From Phellopilus nigrolimitatus (Eukaryota; Basidiomycota; Agaricomycetes; Hymenochaetales; Hymenochaetaceae), in assembly GCA_021029095.1 (NCBI GenBank), contig JAJOHG010000332.1:1-28388 (forward strand): a stretch of DNA of 28,388 nt. The letters are read 5' to 3'. Under the pieces are notes generated by a model, which was given only the letters and a program-made list of their open reading frames with translations, searched no databases and was not told the origin of the DNA. Position numbers and translations under genes: made by a program. The stretch's first letter is position 1. Each line of letters starts with the position of its first letter. This document shows positions 1 to 7,841 of the stretch, one piece after another.

Positions 1-319
1 AAGTTCTTGTTTGAGCGACGGCTTTGGAAGCCGGAAGGGAGAGAATAATAATTGTTCATGTATTCTAGTTCCTTTGCCGAGACTATTGTGTTTTTAACTA
101 TGTAGCAATTCGCATGCCTTGTCACTGTGATGAATGTGTAATCAAAGGGACGCAAATCTGTCGATCTTTTGAATACCATTCCCAAACATGGACCTACGGT
201 GCCTTATAAAGATGCTCCTAAATGTCCTGGTGTCTCAGCTTGCGCTAGCTTTGGAGATCTTAAGTCTTTCTTATGTTTATATAATCGTAAATAAGTATCT
301 TCATCTTGTACATTAGCTG

Positions 320-912
320 GCTCATCTCCAGCCGCGGCTTACCACTATCGATACACTCCAGTGACACAGTCCCCTACTTAGCCGCCCTTGCTACCCTACA
401 AGCTGCTAGGTGTGGTGTCAAGAACAGCCTAGTCCGATGGTAAATGAGAATCCCTTATTAGCAGCGGATTCCCTTTCCGTAGAGTATTTTGATACTATTT
501 CTGGTCTCGCAAATGAATCATATGACATTTCCAACAGCGTTCCAATTGCCAGCATATTTCTCCGCTTCTCCACTGGAGTCTGTAAAGGTGATTCGTGTCT
601 CCCTCTGCTATTATATCGCTGCCTTGCATTCTCACGTCGTCAGCATCGTCGCTCATGGCCTAGTTAAATCTGTCTCTGGCTTCTTTGTACCGAGCTGCGG
701 CGGGAAAGGGTGCAGCGGGAAGCTTCCTTTGACGTCCTTCCTGGAGCACGATCGAGGTTTAATAAATTGGAAAGAGACTTCACAAAGTGTTTTTATTGCT
801 GCGCCTTGGCTCGACTTGGCTGGCTTGGTCGGGGTAGGAATCCGGGGTCGCGATACCTTTGTCGCTCCGGTCCTCCCAAGGTGATTCCTCCGAGCGCAGA
901 CTGCCGCTGGAT
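320..912 (+). repeat. Degenerate dispersed repeat, copy A
   Basis: About 590 bp that align by eye, with many substitutions and small gaps, to the reverse complement of 11480-12077. Shared landmarks in order are: a block near 322-375 around CTCATCTCCAGCC and CCAGTGACACAGTC; a block near 420-500 around CCCTTATTAGCAG and GATTCCCTTTCCG; the best block at 600-680, around TCGCTGCCTTGC and GTCAGCATCGTCGC; and a last block near 835-910 around AATCCGGGGTCG and TCCTCCGAGC. I found no clear terminal repeats or target duplication, so the class is unknown. The 3' end of the NYN gene lies inside this copy. Confidence 0.7.
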
Positions 913-1741
913 GCACCTTGTTGTTTAGGAATTTTTCAAGGACCATCTTTTGTCCAGCAACAACGTTCTCACTGAGCTTCGACGAGTCGCCTGTAATTTT
1001 TGGTGATTCTTTATGCATTCGCGAAGATATGCCACTGGATGCTGAGGAAAAGTTCGCCAACGAGTGGCATTGTCTACGAAGACTCCGCATCTTGGATGCC
1101 GGATCCGGGTGCTCGAGTACGTAATTCCAATCCAGGATAACATTAGCATGGCATTTTAGACAAGTATAAGTTGCGTGCGGAGGATAAATGAGGATTATTT
1201 CGTGCCCTCTTTGCCGAAGCCCGGATACCGCATCAGTAAAGTAATGGTCACCGGTGATCAGCACGATGGTCGCAAGTGGCTTAACGCTCAGAGCAAATTG
1301 CATAAGATCCGCTTCAAGTAGAAATCAGAACTATAGAGAAAACTTTCAGAAAGAAACTGTCGGTAATTCACCTAGCATTATTTTGTCAGCTACGTCCTTC
1401 ATTCCTTTATGAGGCGTGTCGACAAGCTCTACATCTGAAGTAGAATTACTGCATTTAAACACTTCTATAGATGACCAGATATCATATTACGCTCGTACCT
1501 GAATTCTGCAACTTCTGAAGAGATTCGCTTGGTTCCTTCTTGAAGTCCGTATACGCTTTGAACACGGATACTTTTCCAAAAGTCTCGACAGCTTTCTGGA
1601 TCTTCTGCGCTGCAAGTGATGGAGATATGCTTGAAGGGGGGCGGCAGTTTTCTAAAAACGTGCATGCGTCAGATCGCGCGACCAATCTTGTCGCGACGCT
1701 CGTTGCTCACCATAATCCCAGAAAGTCCCAACTCTCTTCAT
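653..1741 (-). CDS. NYN-domain (PIN-like) putative RNase
   Basis: Four exons: 1741-1711, 1651-1499, 1434-1372 and 1311-653, with introns of 59, 64 and 60 nt; all phases agree and give 301 residues. The NYN domain, of the limkain-b1/MARF1 type, spans roughly residues 4-148. Its order is FWDYENC (7-13), the helix and strand FGKVSVFKAY (35-44), HKGMKDVADKIML (70-82), IVLITGDHYFTDAVSGLR (98-115) and ILDWNYVL (141-148). The acidic residues expected in the metal site are present (D9, D75/D78, D104). Members of this family are metal-dependent single-strand RNases or RNA-binding proteins, so an RNA-processing role is inferred. The first intron splits the GAA of DYENC, which fixes the start exon; the ATG at 1741 is the nearest in-frame one. 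The tail after about residue 215 is low complexity and derives from the dispersed repeat, so the true 3' end is uncertain. Confidence 0.85.
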
Positions 1742-4267
1742 GGCCGATATAAGGGAAAGACTGACGGTGACAGCAAGCGGGTAGTGACAATCAAGCGCTC
1801 CTTTATTGCATGCACGTTGTGCAAAAGCGACACCGGTAGATTCTACATTGAAAGAAGTAGCGATTAAAGGTGTGCCGTAGGGCTCACAAACGGTCTTGCA
1901 CGACGAACCAATGTTGCGCTGAAGGCACCAGGATCAAATTTCTCTTTGCAGTATAAGAGAGAGTAACCGGGCCTGGTTATTAGATCCTGAGTGTGCGAGC
2001 CGGGCGTTGGAGGCAGATAGCATGGGCAGGGGTTGTGAAGAACAGCGCTGCAGTCGCAAGGCATGCACGTGATGCTGTATAAAAATATCGGCCATAGACG
2101 TTCTTGAGTCCCCTGACGCTGTGGGTAGGTGTCTCTCTGTCTGTGTGGTAGGACTCGGCTTGAGACATAATTGCAAGAAAGTCAGTGTTTCAAGATTTGC
2201 CGATCCACCAGCCACACGTACTTGTCGATCCTCAGGAACTTCCGTCGGAGTTTCAAAGTAAATGTAACGGCAAGTTGGCGTCAATACAAAAGATGGTGAA
2301 GTGCTGCTTCGCATGGCTATTAAAAAGTTGCTACCTTTTCCTTATTCTTTTGTCTTGTTTCTAACAAAGCGGACAGCCACATACGCACCTGGTGGGGTGC
2401 CCTCGTTTAACTTCGAGAGTTGAGAATATCTGATTTATAGGATGATTTCGTTTAGCTTTGTTATTACTTGTAGTTTTTTTTTCTTCTAAAAAACCTTACT
2501 TATGTGTCGCAAGCTGAAAGGCCTCGTCGAGGTTAAGAATACGGGCCCTATACAGATACCATCCAATCCGGGTATTCCTTCAGCGACACATTTACGAGCC
2601 GTATTTATACGGATCGTACCGTATACGCGGTTGGCCGTATCCGTATGTGCGGAGCCTTACTGCAGAGTGAGCTGTGCACCGATTATTAGTCTTGTGATAA
2701 GATGGTGAATCTTCGTCTGCAGATTACATTACAGCTGTCTGTGAAAGCAGTGGCAGATTTAAATGAAATGAATACACGGAGTCAGCCAGAACTCAACGAG
2801 CATTGTAGGATACAGGTCTGGCCTTTTGACTGCTTCTGTGTTCGCAACACCGAGCCCCAGCAGGTTATAGATATAGAAATCCAAGTCATACATGTACTGC
2901 GGTGTGTGTACACATCGGTCTAAGAGTAAATCTGGAAGGTAATCCGGCTATTACAACTAGTTAACTACTATTCACGCCTGGTTGTTCGCCCCACAGTGGT
3001 GCATGCTTGTTACCGACGGGACGAACGCGGGATTGGGCAGAAGTATTGAATTGTCGACGGCGTGCCCCGGACTCTGGCCAAGTCCGATTACCTTTCGGGT
3101 CCAGTTCATTTTCTTGGTTAACCGCGCGGCTGCCATTGGGGAGGGGGGGGGGGGGGCGCTTTTTTTGTGCAAACAGCTAAAAAAAAGACGAGAAAAGCCG
3201 GGTTGTAGAGCGCCACGCGAAACCGAAGCGGAGATAAGCCACATGCGTCCGTCCTGCCACATTCGCAGTCACCCCCCAGCGTATGTCTCATCCGTTCCAG
3301 CAGCCACAGATCAACCATGTGTATGTTGCATGTCGCAGAGAGAATCTCTCGAGATTTATTCCGTAGGCCTTGCAACTCTCGCATGGCCACCGAGAGGGCG
3401 GGTAGATCTCAGGACGCCTGGGCGCAGTGCGTATTGCAAGATCTCGAGTTATGCTTCTCGGGATTCGACTCTGCACACAGGCTAGTATAATGTGGCAGGT
3501 AAGCTGGGGACTTGTCTCGTCTCGAGTAGTTACAGTAATCAAGTACGTTTAGCGCGTACGCATGCACATCAGCGTCAGCTCGCATCCAGTATTACATTGT
3601 ACGTATGTACATATCTAATCTCTCAGTCCACGGCAAGTACAGCGATGCACGAAAGTGTCGCACCACCCAAGATGCACGCATAAAAAATACTGGCAAGTGA
3701 CTCAACGTTGAAGATTAGTATATTGGGATCGACCGTCGCACACGTGGCGCATTTGTCTGTTCGCCAGACAATGCCGTGTCAGCACGCAGTCCGCACGCAA
3801 TATTGTGTGGCAGGGCGTTCGCAGAGATACTGTAAGAGCCGTTTCAGCCAGCTCGCCACTGCATCCTGCCACCGCATCACTGTAACAGCCAAATTGGATC
3901 TTTCTTTGATCTTTCTTACGCACTCAGACTCGCTGAGTCTCGCCGAGCGTGACACAGCTGTATGACGGAGAAGTGCTTCGGAGGGGATCTGGTTTGTCGC
4001 TGTTTTCCCCGCCCCGTGGGAAGAAGACTTCGCGTCGAAAGTCGGCGCAGTGCGAACAGAAGCACACGAGTGGAAACAGATGCGGTGCACAACGATTCAC
4101 AGGGCAGGCAGCGGCCTCACACATAAGTCATAGATTGCGATTGCATGCCATATCGAGCTGCATACAGAACATGCCAGTGCCACGGGTGCAGAGAAAAGAG
4201 AGAAAGTAAGAAAAAGGCGAGTCGAGAAAGCGCCGACGAGCGTAATTGGGCGTGCCCCGGGGCTTCT
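1742..4267. other. Gene-poor interval, no gene recognised
   Basis: About 2.5 kb between the NYN gene and RPS29. Open frames are short, are not joined by convincing splice sites and resemble no family I know. A 126-residue minus-strand frame at 1934-2314 is the longest one without low complexity, but nothing supports it. The interval holds an uninterrupted G tract near 3138-3156 followed by a T run, and a cluster of CCGTAT motifs near 2599-2645. RPS29 3' untranslated sequence probably occupies the last one or two hundred bases. Confidence 0.6.
2598..2646. repeat. Clustered CCGTAT motifs in inverted and direct order
   Basis: Five CCGTAT or ATACGG hexamers fall within 50 bp. The first two face each other across two bases (2599-2612), making a short hairpin; the rest are CCGTATACGCGG and CCGTATCCGTATG. 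The 12-mer CCGTATTTATAC at 2599 recurs twice, on the minus strand, at 6264-6300 next to the cullin-like gene. Function unknown. Confidence 0.5.
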
Positions 4268-4607
4268 TCACCGGTTCTGCAGTGTACGAGCCGCGGTTAG
4301 CGCGCCACACAGGCGGAGGGGACACGGCCGCGCACGGCGCAGGACGCACCTTGACGAAGCCGATGGCGGCGGACTTCTCGCGGAAGCACTGGCGGCAGAG
4401 GTCGAGGCCGTACTTGCGGACGAGGCCGGCCTGGTGCGCGCAGAGGCGGCTGCCGGGAGGTGGGGGCGTCAGTGCGCTGCGCCGCAAACAGAAACAAAAA
4501 CCGCCGCAGAAAAGGGGGGAGAAGGAAGAGGGAGACGCAACGCACCACTGGCGGGAGCCCTTGCCGTACTTGCGCGGGCGGGAGAACCAGACGGCGTCGT
4601 GCGTCAT
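4268..4607 (-). CDS. RPS29: 40S ribosomal protein S29 (uS14)
   Basis: Three exons: 4607-4546, 4449-4350 and 4276-4268, with introns of 96 and 73 nt. The joined product has 56 residues, the standard length of eukaryotic S29. The start [20 protein letters not shown] is diagnostic. The four zinc ligands are the cysteines of CRLC, formed across the first splice junction, and CRQC in [13 protein letters not shown]. The last coding exon is only 9 nt (AACCGGTGA) and ends the protein as GFVKNR; a CTAAC branch site and TGCAG acceptor precede it. The protein sits in the head of the small ribosomal subunit. Minus-strand sequence above the ATG (about 4625-4699) has a GTACGT donor and a CTAAC motif, so a 5' UTR intron, usual in ribosomal protein genes, is possible but unproven. 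Confidence 0.95.
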
Positions 4608-4963
4608 TGTGATATGGCTTTTGGCGGTGTGCTTTTAACGGGGCGGCGGGCGGGAGTTAGAAAGTGTGCGGGCGCTGGGAGAGGGCGAGGAGGGACGTAC
4701 GGGGGGCGACGTGCGGCGGGTGTTGGTTGGCGGGGCAGACGCATTTCTCTCTATCGAGTGGATTTTGGCAGGCACGTGGTTAGACCCTGAACTGTACAGC
4801 TGATGAGGTAACCCGGTTTACGGAACTGGTGGCGGCGTGTTGTCTTTCCAAGGCTTTTTTGTACGTCATACTAACTCTACTGCCTGCGGCTCCGGCGCTG
4901 TTTCACGTTTGCTGGGTGCAGGCCGTCCCGAGGCTGTCGCCTGCTCGACTGTACATGTATGTA

Positions 4964-5671
4964 CAGTCAAACTTCCCATAATGAATCCTTCTCATAATGC
5001 ATAACCTCCCGAAATGCATAGACCAAAGGCTCCACCAAGTTGGTAGTTAGAAAATACCTATAAGATAATGCATAAAAATAATAATGCATATTGCATATGC
5101 AAATGGGAAAATTTACTTACGATATGCAGTATGCGAGGTCATTTCACTTGTGATTTGCTTTGTGTTTTACTCCTGTATGGTCTCAAACCGTCTCCGTCTC
5201 TGTCAACAACATTTTGCACATTGACACAGAGAACATTATGGAGTAATGGACCGACCAAAAATCATAGAGCAGGCCCGTATCAACATGGTTGATGGGCTAG
5301 TTGATGAGCTGCTGGTAATGTCGCCACCTATTGCATGCCAAGCTATAACAGACCTCGAGGCTCGATGTGTACTATTGCAAGCCCGAGATTTAACAGGCTC
5401 GCAGCTGTCTTCACAAGCTCAGATGGAAGCTACAGATGGATCAGGTGGCCAATTTGAAGCAGCCAGGTATCAGCCTATTCTTTTTGGCTTAGGAAATCCT
5501 TAAAATCAATTTATATTCACTTTTCGTTGTTATGCCTTCTGCTATCTTACATCACTTTTAACCAATGTTTTAATTACGTACTAGTTTGTGGGTTTCTCTT
5601 ACTGCATAACCTCTGAAAATGCATAGCCCGACCCTTCCACCGAACCCTATGCAGTATGGGAAGTTTGACTG
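4964..5671. mobile_element. Tc1/mariner (pogo-like) non-autonomous DNA transposon
   Basis: A 708-bp element bounded by perfect 17-bp inverted repeats, CAGTCAAACTTCCCATA at 4964-4980 and its reverse complement at 5655-5671, flanked on both sides by TA (4962-4963 and 5672-5673). CAGT ends, a TA target and an AT-rich interior are typical of Tc1/mariner and pogo elements. Just inside the repeats lies an imperfect direct repeat of about 50 bp (4990-5040 and 5595-5645) around TGCATAACCTC and ATGCATAG. The interior is too small for a full DDE transposase, so the element must be a deletion derivative or MITE mobilised in trans. Confidence 0.85.
5246..5503 (+). CDS. Small open frame inside the pogo-like element
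   Basis: An 85-codon frame wholly inside the transposon, starting at an ATG in GGAGTAATGG. It has an acidic, Ala/Leu-rich stretch with helical character (VDGLVDELLVM, then ITDLEARCVLLQARDL) and no DDE catalytic motif or DNA-binding domain. I do not recognise it. It may be a relic of the C-terminal tail of the parent transposase, since pogo-family proteins often end in acidic helical tails, or it may be chance. No splice extension was found. Confidence 0.3.
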   Translation: MDRPKIIEQARINMVDGLVDELLVMSPPIACQAITDLEARCVLLQARDLTGSQLSSQAQMEATDGSGGQFEAARYQPILFGLGNP

Positions 5672-6316
5672 TACTGCATCTCCGAAACAAGCAAGTCTGC
5701 CGAAAACGAAGACGACGAAGAAGGGATAAAATAAAATAAAATAAAGAAGAGACAGGAAATCCCCGGCCCTTCGTATCTTCGACTTCTGCTGTCTCTGGCC
5801 TGACGTTCCAACGCGCCCCGCGGTGCACGCAGGGCTCTCCGGCACCGAGCCCGCCTCACGTACAGATGCGTTGCTGGTCGAAAAGCGGCGTAGGTTCCAC
5901 TCGCGGGGGTCCCTGGGCCTGTGGGCCTCTTCACAGGCATTTTGGGAGGGAGCGACGCGTCTGCTAGCGTGGGTGTGTTGCGGGCGCGCACGCGGATACG
6001 CGCCCGATTCTCAACGCGTCGCTCTTCTTTACGGACGGCGTGCATGGACGGGGAGTGGGAGGCAATGGGGAGCGGGCGCGTGCAGGCTGCACGTATCATA
6101 TGCATGTCTATAGGACCAGTGTGCGTAGAGTAGTACAGTGAGTGCGGGCACGGCGAGCGTCCTGTCCTATCCTATCCTATCCTGTCCGTCCACCCCATAG
6201 TCCCCATGTGTCCAAGACGAAAACAAAAAGCAAAACAAAAAGCAAAAAACGAAGTACGCGTGATATAAATACGGCATGGCCCAGCGTGGTATAAATACGG
6301 CGTGGCGTGGCGCGGC
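5672..6316. other. Non-coding interval with simple repeats
   Basis: This lies between the transposon and the 3' end of the cullin-like gene, and no gene is recognised. It holds an (AAAAT)n run near 5727-5745, a CCTAT run near 6163-6182, an AAAACAAAAAGC repeat near 6221-6246, and a 26-bp tandem duplication with TATAAATACGGC at 6264-6279 and 6290-6305. The last part is probably 3' untranslated sequence of the minus-strand gene that ends at 6317. Confidence 0.5.
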
Positions 6317-7558
6317 TCAGCCCTGCGGGCGCAGCGCGACGAACTTGTCGAGCTTCTTGCGCAGGAGGTGGTCGACGGGGATGCCGACGGCGCCCAGCAT
6401 GGCGCTGAGCTCCGCCGCCATGGCGTACCGCTCCTCCTCCTCCTCCGCGCCCGCGCTCTTCGACTCGATGAGCTCCTTCGTGGCGCGGGCGAGGCGCGAC
6501 TTGGGGCCGCTATTCGCCTCCGCGTCCGGCGGCGAAGACGCACCCGCGCCCGCGCCCCCACCCGCGCCCCCACCTGGAACGGGCGGCGGGGGCGCGAGGC
6601 GCTTGTGCTTCTTGCGCCCCTTCTTCCCGCGGGGCACGGCGAGCAGCGGGCGCACGACGTCCGCGCGGAAGCGGCGCAGGGCCAGGGACGCGAGCGGGAC
6701 GATGCGGTCGGGCGGGCTCGCGGCCTCGGCGGCGGCCTCCGCGCGGGCGAGCGCGTCGGGCGGGGCGCCCGCGGCGCAGCCCCAGCGCTTGAGCTCGGCG
6801 GCGCGGCGCTCGCGGAGGCGCGCGGCGAGCTGCTCGCGCGGGCGGACGGTGTCGGTGCCTGTGGTGGTGGTGGCGGCGGTGGCGGCGGAGGCGGCGGTGG
6901 AGGTGGTGGTGGTGGGCTCGCCGTCGGCGACGGCCTGTGCGACGACGGCGTCGAGGATGTCGGCGAGGCGCAGCCAGCCGCGGTCCTCCTCGACGGCGCG
7001 CTTGACGTAGTGGCGGTTGACGTAGTTGAGGAGGCGGGAGACGGCGCCGGCGCCGGCGGCGTAGCGGCGGAAGCAGGGGAGGAGGTAGTGCAGGAGGGAC
7101 GCGTCGTCGGGCGGCGCGCTCGCGAGGAGCTCGCGGCAGAGCGCGGCGTAGTACCTGTCGAGGGTGTCGTAGAGGTCGGCGCCGTGCGGCGCGGCGGCTG
7201 CGGCTGCGGCGGGGGGCGAGGAGGCGCGCGCCGCGGCGGGAGAGGGCGGTGCGGTGGCGGGGGCGTCGGCTGGGGCGAAGGCGTTAACGTCGAAGCGCGA
7301 GGCGGTGAAGTAGTTGTAGACGGCGGTGTGGATGCCCATGTGGTATGCGACGTCGATGGCGGGTGCGCGCTCTGGGGTGTTGGTGGGTGCGCGGACGATG
7401 TGGTCGAGGGCGGGGCGGAGGTAGTTCCAGAGGGCGGGGAAGGAGGCGGCGGGGTTGGCGCTGCCGGCGGCGGGGTTCTGCATGGGCGGGGGCGGGGGCG
7501 CGGCGGCCTTGCCCTTGCCCTTGCCGTTGGAATCGGAGGATGGCGAAGGCGATGCCAT
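6317..7558 (-). CDS. Short cullin-like protein, N-terminal cullin region only
   Basis: A single exon of 413 codons. After a Gly/Ala/Pro-rich leader (1-37) comes a cullin-type N-terminal region: FPALWNYLRPALDHIV (40-55), the adaptor-facing helix GIHTAVYNYFTASRF (75-89), GADLYDTLDRYYAALCREL (126-144), and YLLPCFRRYAAGAGAVSRLL followed by NYVNRHYVKR (158-187). The last part parallels the conserved cullin segment ending in LNRHWVKR. In full cullins the first repeat binds the substrate adaptor (Skp1, BTB protein and others). The remaining half is low complexity, has a basic GKKGRKKHKR patch and ends in a short helical tail; no cullin-homology domain, RING-binding site or neddylation lysine is seen. 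A complete cullin has about 750 residues. It could bind an adaptor without recruiting E2 (inference). Codon third positions are strongly G/C. Confidence 0.72.
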   Translation of the reverse strand: MASPSPSSDSNGKGKGKAAAPPPPPMQNPAAGSANPAASFPALWNYLRPALDHIVRAPTNTPERAPAIDVAYHMGIHTAVYNYFTASRFDVNAFAPADAPATAPPSPAAARASSPPAAAAAAAPHGADLYDTLDRYYAALCRELLASAPPDDASLLHYLLPCFRRYAAGAGAVSRLLNYVNRHYVKRAVEEDRGWLRLADILDAVVAQAVADGEPTTTTSTAASAATAATTTTGTDTVRPREQLAARLRERRAAELKRWGCAAGAPPDALARAEAAAEAASPPDRIVPLASLALRRFRADVVRPLLAVPRGKKGRKKHKRLAPPPPVPGGGAGGGAGAGASSPPDAEANSGPKSRLARATKELIESKSAGAEEEEERYAMAAELSAMLGAVGIPVDHLLRKKLDKFVALRPQG

Positions 7559-7841
7559 GATGATCGACGGGGGCTATGGGCAGAACGACGTCAGCGGGGA
7601 GAGGGCGCTGGGAGTCGGATGACGAGGGACAGACCGTGAGCTGTGGCGTGGGGCGGAGACAAATCCACAGAAAAAAGATTTGAAAAAAAGAAAAGGAGAG
7701 AAGAGATGGAGCGGAAAGAGCCGACACGGCCGCGGTGACGATGATGGGCGGGAGAGCAGAGCAACCGGTAATCGGCGACTTGCATTTGTAAACACGCTCT
7801 CATAAATACTGTCCATCCCCCACGACCACCTCCACCTCCGT
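7559..7841. promoter_or_regulatory. Bidirectional promoter between cullin-like and BTB genes
   Basis: 283 bp separate two start codons that point away from each other, so both promoters must lie here. On the plus side a TATA-like CATAAATA (7801-7808) stands about 34 bp before the BTB start. On the minus side an A-rich tract (about 7670-7700) lies 110-140 bp upstream of the cullin-like ATG. The interval is less GC-rich than either gene. Confidence 0.6.

Noticed and set aside
1934..2314. Possible 126-residue gene upstream of the NYN gene
   Set aside because: The segment IYFETPTEVPEDRQVRVAGG looks protein-like, but I see no family, no promoter and no consistent splice sites.
2982..3485. 167-codon plus-strand frame crossing a poly-G tract
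   Set aside because: Half its length is the G tract and Lys/Arg runs. It has no splice partners or conserved motif.
6302..7639. 445-codon open frame on the plus strand
   Set aside because: It is antisense to the cullin-like gene with long Gly/Val/Ala runs and no domain. The minus-strand frame has the recognisable cullin segments.
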